Source: a virus. Taken from it: 53,499 nucleotides of DNA. Positions 33,798-44,000 of the stretch are shown here, one piece after another. The DNA is taken from positions 1-53,499 of the IMG/VR virus record IMGVR_UViG_3300042691_036629. One strand, given 5' to 3'. Position 1 is the first letter of the stretch; the number at the start of each line of letters is the position of its first letter. The notes beneath the pieces are model-generated. The model was not told where the DNA came from. It did not search any database and saw nothing but the letters and a program-made list of their open reading frames with translations. The translations under genes and the position numbers were made by a program.

Positions 33798-34541
33798 ATG
33801 GAAGAAATTAAATATTTAGTTGAGATTTTTAAACAATATGGACTTATGGGTGTTATACTAGTTTCTATATTACTTTTAATAGTTAATTCTATTAAAAAAG
33901 ATTGGTTAAAAAAGTTATATTCAAAAACTCAGGAGTTTTTCATTTTTGTATTTCTTAAATCAAAGACTAAGGAAGTAACATCTAGTGATATATCCATAAC
34001 AGAATCGGATGTTATTAATCATGATATTTTCAACTATATTGATCTTTGGAGTTATTCAAAAGTTCCAACAATTCAGTTTTCAACTGAGTATCGAACTGTT
34101 GTTTTTAGAAGATACTTAATTATATTTTTAAAAAGTTATAAAACAAATATTAAAGAATTTATTCAAAATGAAGAATATAAGAAAATGGATAGTGCTCAAC
34201 TTTGGCGTTCATTTCTTACATTAATAACTGATATTGTTTATGATTATGAGAAAAGTATGGAAGAGCAAGGTATCCCTAAAATTATTATAGATAAAATGAA
34301 GGCTAAGAATAATGATACAATTAATCTTATTATTGATTTAATTGAAGGTATATGTAACTCTTCTTTTTACAACTCCGAAGGAAACTTCTTAAAAGTTTAT
34401 TCAATTTTAAACATAATACTTTCTGTTTTAGAAAACACAATTTCTCATTCAGAAGCAACTTGTAATTCAATAAATGGTCAATTAAAAGGTCTTTCGTTTA
34501 ATGATAATGGTAAAATCGTAACAGAACCATCAGTCCATTAG
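33798..34541 (+). CDS. single-pass membrane protein, 247 aa
   Basis: A hydrophobic helix YGLMGVILVSILLLIVNSI (about 14-32) followed by KK, then a long soluble mostly helical domain rich in Ile and Asn. N-out/C-in topology follows from the positive-inside rule. The 3' end overlaps the convergent kinase gene by 12 bases. No family recognised. Confidence 0.65.
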   Translation: MEEIKYLVEIFKQYGLMGVILVSILLLIVNSIKKDWLKKLYSKTQEFFIFVFLKSKTKEVTSSDISITESDVINHDIFNYIDLWSYSKVPTIQFSTEYRTVVFRRYLIIFLKSYKTNIKEFIQNEEYKKMDSAQLWRSFLTLITDIVYDYEKSMEEQGIPKIIIDKMKAKNNDTINLIIDLIEGICNSSFYNSEGNFLKVYSILNIILSVLENTISHSEATCNSINGQLKGLSFNDNGKIVTEPSVH

Positions 34542-35081
34542 TGAATAAACATCATCAGCAGTAAAGTCTGGATCAGTAACTCTTAAATCATAATCATTAA
34601 ATGATTTGAAGTCTTCTTCATCAGCGTCTAATCTTCGTTCTACTGAATCATTTTTATCACCACGACCTTGTATTCGTTTTTTACGAGTTTCTCTGTCTAT
34701 GTCTAAATAAACAACAAAACAACCTTTCCTAACTTCAGGTGTTATATTTTCAAATTCAGCTGGAGTCATTATCATTACTTGTGAATTTTGGAAGTCTTCG
34801 TTTGTTATTCCATAATACCAAGTTTCAGGATCTCTTCCCTCTGGAGTAACATTAAAAGTTTGATATGCTAAAAATTCTTGATTATTTATTGATTCAGTAA
34901 ATATATTATCATCAACGAAATTATATGTGATACCTTGTTTCTCGAACTTTCTCATTGGACGAGTTGTCCATTTAACACAAGGCTTTAAACCGATTTCTAC
35001 TAACTTTCTAACTAAGAAGTCTTTACCAGAACCGGACTTTCCCAACACTATTAGTTTTTCTTTTTTATCTGAAGCAGACAT
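34530..35081 (-). CDS. guanylate-kinase-like nucleotide kinase
   Basis: The 183-residue protein has a P loop LGKSGSGKD (13-21), the GMP-binding-like WTTRPMRKFEKQGITYNFVD (38-57) and a basic lid R-KKRIQGRGDKNDSVERRL, all in guanylate kinase order and length. It would phosphorylate (d)GMP, raising dGTP supply, or act on another nucleotide. The lid sequence differs from host Gmk, so substrate is open. It lies alone on the minus strand, convergent with the membrane-protein gene. Confidence 0.8.
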   Translation of the reverse strand: MSASDKKEKLIVLGKSGSGKDFLVRKLVEIGLKPCVKWTTRPMRKFEKQGITYNFVDDNIFTESINNQEFLAYQTFNVTPEGRDPETWYYGITNEDFQNSQVMIMTPAEFENITPEVRKGCFVVYLDIDRETRKKRIQGRGDKNDSVERRLDADEEDFKSFNDYDLRVTDPDFTADDVYSLMD

Positions 35082-35123
35082 AACTAAAGTTTTTCTTTTT
35101 ATATCATAGTGATAAATAAAAGT

Positions 35124-36257
35124 TTAATGTATTTTCTCAACAATAAATTGAATTTTATTTACTTTTATTTCAGATACACTGTTCATTGAGTATACCTTAT
35201 TAAATACTAAATCTTTATTATCAATCAACTTATTCATAAATTCCGTTGTCTTTTTAAATTCATAATCAGCCATATTAAGTCTATTAATGGAATAAAAAGA
35301 AGCTTCTTCTGAACCACATTTACCATAAGAAACTAATGATGTATTTTTATGAGGACTTTTATCTATCTTATTTAAAAGATCGGTACCTAAAATAGTAAAT
35401 AATCTTCTCGTTAATTCATAATTAATATTTCCAAGGTTTTTAAAATTCCTCAATAAATAGTACTCATTTTTATTATCAAATAGAAAATTAACTTTAGTTG
35501 TAAATTCGCCAAATCCTTCATCACTTAGATAACCAGATATTCTTTGAGCAACTCTATTAACTTTCTCTCCTAAATCTTTAGTATAATTTTCATCAATTGT
35601 GATTGTTACATAGAATTTATCTGATTGTTTATTTGATGTTATTTGTCTATCTGGGAAAAGATATTCCTCCCACTCATCAATTAAAATATCTTCGATATAA
35701 ACTTTAATATCTTCAGATTTCTCAACATTACTAAATTTAGCACAAACTATAATTGCTGGATTTTTAAGTAAAAAATCTTCTAAACTCTTTTTATCATCTT
35801 TAAAACTAGATAAATCATAAACATCATTATCATTTAATCTATCACCAGTAATATAATCACCAACATTAATTTCATCTTTAGTGATGTAAATAAAATCTCT
35901 TTTTGTTGGAGTTACTCTACTTGGATCATTACCACCTTCCTTTATATAAAAGTTCCATTTGTCTAACATTAAACCAAAACCTAGTTTACTTTTTGGAAAA
36001 TCTTCTTTAGTTATTTTTCTCCAAGGTTCTTTAACAATAGATCCATCTGATCCTGATGAAGATACAATAGATATAAATTTAGAATCATTAGTTTTCTTTT
36101 TAATTTCTTTATATCTATAATTAAGTAAAGGAAATAATTTGAATATCTTTTTAAGTAAAAATCCACCAATTAAAACCGGTGCGTGTAAAATCATTCTTTT
36201 CTCTTCAGGTCTTAACTCCTCATTTATGTAATTATCATATTTCTTTATGTGTTTCAT
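35124..36257 (-). CDS. leader-bearing hypothetical protein, 377 aa
   Basis: Begins MKHIKKYDNYINEELRPEEK, the shared leader in its Y-x-x-Y-I-N-E form. A moderately hydrophobic stretch APVLIGGFLLKKIFKLFPLL (about 30-49) follows, possibly an amphipathic or membrane-active helix. The remaining chain is mixed alpha/beta. It follows the 301-aa leader gene by one base. Function unknown. Confidence 0.7.
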   Translation of the reverse strand: MKHIKKYDNYINEELRPEEKRMILHAPVLIGGFLLKKIFKLFPLLNYRYKEIKKKTNDSKFISIVSSSGSDGSIVKEPWRKITKEDFPKSKLGFGLMLDKWNFYIKEGGNDPSRVTPTKRDFIYITKDEINVGDYITGDRLNDNDVYDLSSFKDDKKSLEDFLLKNPAIIVCAKFSNVEKSEDIKVYIEDILIDEWEEYLFPDRQITSNKQSDKFYVTITIDENYTKDLGEKVNRVAQRISGYLSDEGFGEFTTKVNFLFDNKNEYYLLRNFKNLGNINYELTRRLFTILGTDLLNKIDKSPHKNTSLVSYGKCGSEEASFYSINRLNMADYEFKKTTEFMNKLIDNKDLVFNKVYSMNSVSEIKVNKIQFIVEKIH

Positions 36258-36258
36258 A

Positions 36259-37164
36259 TTAAAAGTTTATTTTAGCTCCGATTGTATTAACACCGGTTAT
36301 TCTAGTGAAATTGAATTGAACATCATGTCCATATAAAGAAACTGTTTTGCTGTATGATAGATTAAGAATAGGCATTAAAATCGGTTGGTTATCAGTATCT
36401 AATCCTCTAACAAAAAAATAGTTTATATGTAATGGAAATTGTGGCTTAGATAATAAATCCAAGTCACTTAAAGATAATTCAGGTAAGTTTTTATTCTCTT
36501 TAAACGCTAAGAATTCATTCTCCAACAAAGAAACCGATAGAGTACTTTTACCAACTTCATCATTTGTGACAATATTTGGATATTTCTCTATAATAGTATC
36601 AGCAAACTCTTTTATAGAACCATCATTTGTTTGTTCCACTAATGTTGTTGTATCTTTTACAGGATCCTTAGTAATTACCTCTTTCGGCATTGTAGGCTTT
36701 AATAAAGAAGAAGCTGCTAAACCAATTGCACCAACAGTTGTTGCTATACCCTCATCTTTTTTAACAGTCATCATATCATCTTTAGCGAAGTTATCATAGC
36801 TCATAACTTTAGGTTGTTTAGTTTCACCTTCACCTTTTGTAAAATCTTGTCTTCTTCTAAAAAGAATATCTTTAAATGATTTTACTTTTTTATCTCTATT
36901 TGATCCGTGACTTCTGGATTTTCTCATCGGGACCTTTTGAAACACTCTATTAACACCACTTGGATTATAAGGAATTGCTATTTCATCTGGCTCAGAGCTT
37001 TTGGAACTTGCCCAATTTGTTCCAATAGTTTGACCAGCTAAACCAGAAGCAGCTGATCCATAACCCATACCACCACCGATAAAAGGTCCACCAGTTGCTG
37101 ATGTTTCATTGATATCATCGTTGTCAAACGATTCGAATGTTTCATAAGAGTTTAAATATTTCAT
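36259..37164 (-). CDS. leader-bearing structural-type protein, 301 aa
   Basis: Begins MKYLNSYETFESFDNDD, a leader variant. It continues with a glycine/serine/alanine-rich stretch (GGPFIGGGMGYGSAASGLAG), a basic region with RKSRSHGSNRDKK and RRRQDF, a small hydrophobic segment TVGAIGLAASSLL, and a beta-rich C-terminal domain (PLHINYFFVRGLD, LSYSKTVSLYGHD). Low-complexity N terminus plus basic patch fit a DNA-contacting virion protein. First gene of a two-gene minus-strand pair. Confidence 0.7.
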   Translation of the reverse strand: MKYLNSYETFESFDNDDINETSATGGPFIGGGMGYGSAASGLAGQTIGTNWASSKSSEPDEIAIPYNPSGVNRVFQKVPMRKSRSHGSNRDKKVKSFKDILFRRRQDFTKGEGETKQPKVMSYDNFAKDDMMTVKKDEGIATTVGAIGLAASSLLKPTMPKEVITKDPVKDTTTLVEQTNDGSIKEFADTIIEKYPNIVTNDEVGKSTLSVSLLENEFLAFKENKNLPELSLSDLDLLSKPQFPLHINYFFVRGLDTDNQPILMPILNLSYSKTVSLYGHDVQFNFTRITGVNTIGAKINF

Positions 37165-37174
37165 ATTTTATATA

Positions 37175-37429
37175 TTAAAAATTCTTGTCAACTATTTTAT
37201 AGTCGTATTTATTTTTTTCCGCCCATTGTATAACCTTTTCAATATTATCACCAATCTCGAAATTGATATCTAAATCTTTTATTTTAAGGTTATAAATCTT
37301 ACAAAAAATCACTCTTTTCTTTGGTGTGTAATAAACATAAAACTCAAACTTTTTCTTCCAAAAAAGAAAACGTCTTTTTTCGCCACTAATTAAAATTAAG
37401 TTTAAATATTTTCTAATATTAGTGTTCAT
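37175..37429 (-). CDS. hypothetical protein, 84 aa
   Basis: A basic, strand-rich small protein (FEFYVYYTPKKRVIFCKI) preceding the leader pair on the same strand by ten bases. No family recognised. It is divergent from the J-domain-like gene. Confidence 0.6.
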   Translation of the reverse strand: MNTNIRKYLNLILISGEKRRFLFWKKKFEFYVYYTPKKRVIFCKIYNLKIKDLDINFEIGDNIEKVIQWAEKNKYDYKIVDKNF

Positions 37430-37455
37430 TTTGTAAAACCAAAGAGTATTTTACT

Positions 37456-37464
37456 TATATATAA
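37456..37464 (+). promoter_or_regulatory. TATATATAA element, variant of the candidate late promoter
   Basis: TATATATAA followed by ATAA lies 18 bases before the J-domain-like start, the same spacing as the exact TATATAATA copies. Confidence 0.35.
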
Positions 37465-37482
37465 ATAACCGGAAATAAAATT

Positions 37483-38076
37483 ATGAATAACCTAGAAAAA
37501 CTTGAAATTAAAAGGCTTCTAAAGGAGTTATATTTTATAGAGTCAGATTATGAATATAAAAACGAGTTGATAAATCAACTTGAACTTGAATTTATTGACT
37601 CGGTTAATAACTATTTAGATAATCATCCGACACTAAAAGAGGCTTTTGATGATAAAATTAATCAAAGATTTCAAGAAACTATAAATAAAAAAATAGAAGA
37701 ATCAAAAAAAGAAGTTGCTATTGTTGAAAAAGAAATAATAGAAGTTGATCCTAAGGTTAAGAAGCTTTATAGAGAAATAGTTAAGAAGACACACCCAGAT
37801 AAAGTAAAAGATAGTGACTTAAATGATCTTTATATAGAATCGACTAAATATTATGAGAAAGGTGATATTTTATCAATCTATAAGATATGTGACGAATTAA
37901 ACTTAGAATATGAGTTTGGTTTAGAAGAAAATGAGTTGATTAAAAATAAAATAACATCATATAAAGAAAAGATAGAACTTTTACAATCAACGTTTACTTG
38001 GAAATGGAGTTCTACTGAAGATAGTTCTAAAAATCAAATAATTGAGGATTATATAAAAATACAATTATTTAGATAA
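37483..38076 (+). CDS. J-domain-like protein
   Basis: In this 197-residue protein an N-terminal coiled coil (1-80) is followed by VKKLYREIVKKTHPDKVKDSD, with the HPD tripeptide at 104-106 flanked by two helices. This is the DnaJ J-domain layout, though the segment is short and helix I is unusual. J domains stimulate Hsp70 ATPase, so the protein may recruit host DnaK for phage assembly or replication. The 3' end overlaps the convergent leader gene by eight bases. Confidence 0.65.
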   Translation: MNNLEKLEIKRLLKELYFIESDYEYKNELINQLELEFIDSVNNYLDNHPTLKEAFDDKINQRFQETINKKIEESKKEVAIVEKEIIEVDPKVKKLYREIVKKTHPDKVKDSDLNDLYIESTKYYEKGDILSIYKICDELNLEYEFGLEENELIKNKITSYKEKIELLQSTFTWKWSSTEDSSKNQIIEDYIKIQLFR

Positions 38077-38698
38077 TATTTAGTTTAACTTTTCTATCAT
38101 CTAATAAAGTTTGTAGCTCTTCCTTTCTGAAATTTTTTTTATAAATATCATTTAACTTTAGAGGATTTTGAAGTTCCCAATCACTTCCGTTACTTGTTGT
38201 GTAAATATAATTCTCATCACCATCAACTATTTCAATTGTTTTTGATGAAAGTTTATCATAGAATCTTTTTACATCATTGTTAACTTTATATAACTTAGAA
38301 TCACCCCATCTATTCAATGATTCATTCCAAATTTGGAATATTATGTAAAGTGGATTCTCTAACTCATTTTGTTCTTGGCTAAAGATAAACATAAACTTAC
38401 ATGGTTTGTTTAAAAATGTTTGATAAGTTTCTGTATCTTCTAATTGAGATTTTTTAAGAGCTAAACTTGATAAAGAATTTATAAACTCAACATTATTAAA
38501 AAGAAAATCTAAATCTAGATTATCTTTAAGTTCTGTTGGTAATTTTAAAGTATCAAATATATCAACCTCTTCAGCGTTGATTGAATTTAAAAGAATATCA
38601 TGCCATATATTCAGCGATTCCATTAAGTCAACTGATTGAAAAGTAAGGTCAATAACTAATGACTCTTTATATTTTTTGTATGATTTTATCCACTTCAT
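38069..38698 (-). CDS. leader-bearing hypothetical protein, 209 aa
   Basis: Begins MKWIKSYKKYKESLVIDLT. The leader is almost identical to that of the gene at 39493 (MKWIRNYKLFKES), though the bodies are unrelated by eye. The remaining sequence is acidic and mixed alpha/beta. It is divergent from the third HNH gene across an AT palindrome. Confidence 0.7.
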   Translation of the reverse strand: MKWIKSYKKYKESLVIDLTFQSVDLMESLNIWHDILLNSINAEEVDIFDTLKLPTELKDNLDLDFLFNNVEFINSLSSLALKKSQLEDTETYQTFLNKPCKFMFIFSQEQNELENPLYIIFQIWNESLNRWGDSKLYKVNNDVKRFYDKLSSKTIEIVDGDENYIYTTSNGSDWELQNPLKLNDIYKKNFRKEELQTLLDDRKVKLNII

Positions 38699-38715
38699 TA
38701 AAATTGAATAAATAT

Positions 38716-38735
38716 TTTTAATATATATATTAAAA
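38716..38735. promoter_or_regulatory. 20-bp AT palindrome in a divergent intergenic region
   Basis: A perfect inverted repeat, TTTTAATATA followed by TATATTAAAA, lies between the leader gene (start 38698) and the HNH gene (start 38751). It carries a TATATA core in both directions, 15-18 bases from each start, so it may serve as a divergent promoter. Confidence 0.45.
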
Positions 38736-38750
38736 TTTTAATCTCAATAA

Positions 38751-39506
38751 ATGAAGGTTTGTTCTAAATGTAAGATATCAAAAGACTTTAGTAATTTTCA
38801 TAATTGTTCTAAATCTAAAGATGGTTTAAAATCAGCTTGTAAAGAGTGTCGTAACTTAGATAGTAAGATTCGAAGAAAAAGTGAGAACTGTAAAATAAAA
38901 GAAGAAGAATATAAAAAAAATAATATTGATAAAATAAAAAAATATAAAAAGGAATATTATTTAAAAAATAAGGAGGAAATTATAAAAAATAGTAAAAAAT
39001 ACTATACAGATAACAGAGATTATGTGAATAGTAGGAATAGTATTTATTATTCAAAAAATAAAGAAAATATTTCCAAATATCAAAAAGAGTATTATGTTAA
39101 TAACAAAGAAATATTAAACGAATATAAAAAAAATTGGTTCAATGAGAAATATAAATCTGATGAGATTTTTAAATTAAAGAATAGTATTAGAACTCTAATA
39201 AGAACATCTCTTAAAAAAAGTGGATTTGAAAAAAAATCAAAAAGTGTAGATATATTAGGATGTGATATAGAAGAATTTAAAATTTACTTAGAGAGTAAAT
39301 TTGAAGATTGGATGTCTTGGGATAATTATGGTAAATATAAGGGATATCCAAAATCAGGATGGGAGATAGATCATAAAATACCACTAGCTTCCGCTAAAAC
39401 AGAAGAAGATATTATTAATTTAAATCACTTCACCAATTTACAACCACTTTGTGGATATATAAATAGAAATATTAAAAAAGATAAAATATACTATGAAATG
39501 GATTAG
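38751..39506 (+). CDS. HNH homing endonuclease with N-terminal zinc finger
   Basis: The 251-residue protein starts CSKCKISKDFSNFHNCSKSK then CKECRN, followed by YYxxNKE-type repeats (YYLKNKEEI, YYTDNRDYV, YYSKNKENI, YYVNNKEIL) in about 15-residue steps. The HNH nuclease is LESKFEDWMSWDNYG, GWEIDHKIPLAS, NHFTNLQPLCGYINRNIKK. Closest to the 26451 copy. It overlaps the next gene start by 14 bases and lies between two genes with near-identical leaders, consistent with insertion into what was one locus. Confidence 0.88.
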   Translation: MKVCSKCKISKDFSNFHNCSKSKDGLKSACKECRNLDSKIRRKSENCKIKEEEYKKNNIDKIKKYKKEYYLKNKEEIIKNSKKYYTDNRDYVNSRNSIYYSKNKENISKYQKEYYVNNKEILNEYKKNWFNEKYKSDEIFKLKNSIRTLIRTSLKKSGFEKKSKSVDILGCDIEEFKIYLESKFEDWMSWDNYGKYKGYPKSGWEIDHKIPLASAKTEEDIINLNHFTNLQPLCGYINRNIKKDKIYYEMD

Positions 39507-40941
39507 AAATTATAAATTATTTAAGGAATCTAAAGATAATTCAAAATACAACCCGAAAAATATAGTACAAGAGATTTGTATTAGTATGATTTTATTAAAT
39601 AATGAATTTCTCGATCCTATACTGGATAGAGGTTTAAAAGCAAGATATTCAGAAGACTCAAGTGTCTTCTTAACAGATTTAAAAAACTTATTATTAGCAA
39701 AAAATAGACTTACTCTTGGTAGATTTGTTGATTCTAAAACTTGTGTAGAGGATGATGAGATTTCTAAAATAAATGGATTCTTTAATGAAGTTGACTTCAG
39801 TATAGATAAAGACTGGAATAAACTATCAGATAGTAGAACAACCGCTAGAAACTTAATGGATAAACTATTAGGTGATGAGAAATTAACTTCTGATAGAATT
39901 AGAAAAATTTATTGGATAGGACCTAATAAATCTAAAGATTTTAATGAAGATATTGTTATAGAAACAACTGAGGGTAAACAATTTTCTATTTTCTTAAATA
40001 AAAATCTATCATCACAAAAAACATCATCTTTTAATACATTTGGTGATGATTTAATCGGATCTAATATGGAGAAATTGTATTCAGAAGAATACATGGAGAA
40101 ATGGAATAAGTTAGTTCAAACTTGGGTTACTATAATTTATGAAAATGCTGACAAACCAATTCAAAGACATATTGAAAAGTTTATAGATCCACGAAGAGTT
40201 GAAACTATGGGTTACTTTGAGTATTTTGATATCAAACATCAAGATCCAAGATATAAACACTTAGGCGAATTCTTTAGAGAGTTTGATAAGAATATTTTAA
40301 AGTTTTCTGAATTATGTGATGAGATATGGAAGAATAAAGAAAACTGTTTTATGGATGTTGAAAGAGTTAAAAAAGAATGGTATGAAGCTAAGATTGTAAT
40401 TCTTAATTCTAAAATTCTTGAAAACTTATTAACAAATTCATTAAAAAGTGAATTCTCTGATGATATACAAAAGTTAGATAATGGAATGAAACGAGCTGAA
40501 GGTACAGTTAAAATGAAATTATTTAAAACTATTGTTGAAAAAATGGGTTGTTTGGAAAGAACACTTTATTATGTTTCAAATGGTGGTAATCAATTTAGTG
40601 TAATTCCAGCAAGAGATTTCTTTAGAAAGTATTACAATGATATTGATTTAAGCTTTGATTACCACGTTAAGTTTAATTATAATGAAGAAGATGAAGAATT
40701 AAATGATTTCAAAATCAGTTTGAATTTACAACTTGATGGTGAAAATTTAATTGATATGATCATATTCGTTAAATTTACTGGTGGTGAACTTTCTTCTAAA
40801 TTAAGTGCTAAATACAAATTTGAATTAGTTGATGACTTCAATTATCGAATTGCTAAGAAAAGACTTTCTGAATTTGAACCTAAAGAGGATCAAGGTGATG
40901 AAGAAGATTTTGAAGAATCGGAAGAAGATCAACTAAATTAA
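39493..40941 (+). CDS. leader-bearing structural-type protein, 482 aa
   Basis: Begins MKWIRNYKLFKESKDNSKY. The rest is helical and charged, with a very acidic C terminus (EDQGDEEDFEESEEDQ). Acidic tails are common in scaffolding and portal-associated proteins. The start lies inside the end of the HNH gene. It precedes the giant tail gene in the same direction. Confidence 0.7.
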   Translation: MKWIRNYKLFKESKDNSKYNPKNIVQEICISMILLNNEFLDPILDRGLKARYSEDSSVFLTDLKNLLLAKNRLTLGRFVDSKTCVEDDEISKINGFFNEVDFSIDKDWNKLSDSRTTARNLMDKLLGDEKLTSDRIRKIYWIGPNKSKDFNEDIVIETTEGKQFSIFLNKNLSSQKTSSFNTFGDDLIGSNMEKLYSEEYMEKWNKLVQTWVTIIYENADKPIQRHIEKFIDPRRVETMGYFEYFDIKHQDPRYKHLGEFFREFDKNILKFSELCDEIWKNKENCFMDVERVKKEWYEAKIVILNSKILENLLTNSLKSEFSDDIQKLDNGMKRAEGTVKMKLFKTIVEKMGCLERTLYYVSNGGNQFSVIPARDFFRKYYNDIDLSFDYHVKFNYNEEDEELNDFKISLNLQLDGENLIDMIIFVKFTGGELSSKLSAKYKFELVDDFNYRIAKKRLSEFEPKEDQGDEEDFEESEEDQLN

Positions 40942-41011
40942 TCTTACATTTTAACGGCATGGAAAGTTGTATGTGTAATATATACAATTATAAAAAAACT
41001 TAAAAAGTTTT

Positions 41012-44000
41012 ATGCCATTAAGTGATTTCGTAGGTTTTCCATTATATAGAGACAATTTATTAACAGGTCCATCAAATGTTTCATTAGCAATACCGGGACT
41101 TGATAGTGTTATTTCAAAGTCAATTGGAATGACTAGTTCGGCCATGTTATTGGTTCCTAATCTTGATTTTTTATTAGAATTTGCTAAGGGTAACCTTGGT
41201 ATAAGTGATAACCTTTGGAAGTCTGTTATTTCAGCAAATATGAATTCTCCAATATCGGCTAACAGCGAAGGTGTATTTAAAAGTTTTGCTAAAGCAAATG
41301 ACTTACCATTAGATGATATTAACAAATATAAAAAGAATGGTAAATTTAAAATGCCAGTATCCGCAGTTGAACTAAGTTCAGCATTTGATGGTTCTGGATT
41401 AAAAGCATTTGAGAAAACAACAATACTATCAATCTTTGAAAGTCAAAAACCTTATATGGAAATAGCAAGAACTGTTGCCAGTTTATTTGTTGATATTGAA
41501 GATGTAGTTGCTAGAATAATGCCGTTGGTATCTCTTAATCCATTAACACATAAGTCTGCTATACCAAAGATGAATGGTGGTGGTGGAAAAAGACCAAAAG
41601 CTGTTGGTTTTAAAAATGGTGAAGAAATAAATGAAGCTTTGAAAAAACTTAAAGGAGCTTCAAGTAAAGGAGGTAAGATTAAAGTTGATAAAAATGGTGG
41701 TGTTACGAAAGAATCGACTGATATACAATCAACAGATTTAGGTGAGTATTTAGATCAAACTGTTAATCAGTTAAAAACTAAATATAAAATAATTAAAGTT
41801 CAATATTCAACTGGACAATTTGATCCAAATGAAGACTATATTTATACATTTATTGATTTACCGCCAGATTCAGGTGCTGAACCGGATAATTCCCCACCAG
41901 AAGATGATGAAGATCCATATGATAAATATAAACCAGAAAAAATAATATTAGGAATTTATAATTCAAAAGGTGTTCCTATTAATCCCAATGAATTTCTTAG
42001 AACAATAGGATATACTGGTAATCAAAAAACTGAATTAGATACAACATATAAAAGAGCTGAGTGGATAACTAAGTCTGAAAAATGGAAATTTAGAAATGGT
42101 GATTTCACATGGCCAACTTTAGGAACTCCTAATTATGTTTTTGAAAGAGGACTTTTAACACAGGTAGCTAAAACTGCTCCTGAAAAATACACTCTTAAAA
42201 AATATAAAAAAGATGATAAAAACATTTTAACTAATGAAACCGCTATAGAAGGTGATCCAGTTATTGATAGCTTTGATTTAACGGATTCCGATGTTTATAC
42301 TAGATTCTTTACGGAATACACCAATATACAAATAAACTTGGCTAAAGATTTAGAACCTGAAGATAAAGAAGAAGCTAGAAAAGAAGTTCTTAGTAGAATA
42401 AATGTTCCTTCTCATTTAGAAAACTTATCAAATTATAGTCAAAATAAGAAAACATATTATAAACCTATAAATGGTCAACCTGCTTTTCCGGAAACTTTAA
42501 AAACTATATTTAAACCATATCAGATATATTCAGCATCAGCTTCAGCAGACCCAAAACTTGCTGGATTAAATGGTTTAATTTGGATTGATCCAGAAGCTGA
42601 TTATGAAACTAAAGTTATAAGAGTTGATCCAGTTTTTAAAATAAAAACAGATAAAGTAAAAGATGAATCTAAATTAGAAACAACAATAAAATCATTTGTT
42701 AAGAATTTATATGAAATAAAGAAATCTGATAATTCGAGTTTTGGAATAGAAATTAAGAAAAATGGAACTCTATTGGAAAGTATAGAAAGTACAAAAGTTT
42801 ATAATTTAGATAACTGGAATTATCAAAATGGTCAAATAATTAATACCAATACTTTTACATTTAAAATGTGGTCTGATGAACCAATATATGAGTATAAAAC
42901 AGCAACTGTAAAAAATTGGGGTACAAAAACTCTTAAAAAAGAAACCAATGGATGGACATATACCGAAGGTTCTAGTAAAATAACAGGTGATAGATTATTA
43001 GGTGATAATAAAACATATATTTATGTAGAAGAAGGTATAGTAAAAAGATGGTATTATAAATATAATCAAGTACTATCTTCTGTACAAAATACAACAAATA
43101 CCACACAAACAATAACTATAACTGATAGTACATTTACATTACCTACCGATTTTGGTTCAAAGAAGTCAGTTACTTTAAATGTTTCGACTGGGAGTTGGAC
43201 TACATCACAGAGTAAAGTTCCTTTCTATTCTATAAAAGTAACAGACCTTAGTAATCCAGGAGGAACTATAATTGATCCATCAAAAGTAGATAATTTATTC
43301 TTATCTGGTAATGAACTATTTTCAAAAGGTAGATATGGTGTTGGTGATCCAAATGAAAGTCCTCAAGAGATTGATATTATAGAAAGATATCAAATGACTG
43401 ATTTAGATACTGAAAGTTATTATATAATAGAAGGTGTTAGATCGACTGCTAATAAAACTGGTCCTGTTGATGGTGAAACAAGTGCTGGTAAGAAATGGTA
43501 TAAGTTACCACAAGCAATCGGTGCTATAATGGTATTCATAAAAGTTCTTATAAAGATATTTACAAAATTAGTTCCAGCTATAACAAAATTAATAAAACTT
43601 TTGAAGAATCCAATTGAATTTATAACTGATATAATATCAGAGAAATTGGGTGAATCATTTGATTGGTTATCAAAAGATGCCTTTAAGGCTTTTTCGAGTT
43701 TAGTTGAGACAGTTAAAAAGAGAGAGGAGATATTAAAACAAGGTGGTTCTGCTTATGTTGATAAAGTAAAACAAATAGTTAAAAATTCTCCTTTAAAAGA
43801 TTATGTATTTGTTAATGGATTTGGTCAAAAGATTTCAAAACTTTCGTCAGCAGTTAATGATCTTACAAAGTCAGCAACACAGAATGCTACACAAGTTGGA
43901 AATACAATAACTAAAAATCTTGGTGGAGCGGCTGCTAATATAACAACATTTGGTAGTGGAGTTGATAATAATTTACAAAGTCAAACAAGTGCCATTGCTA

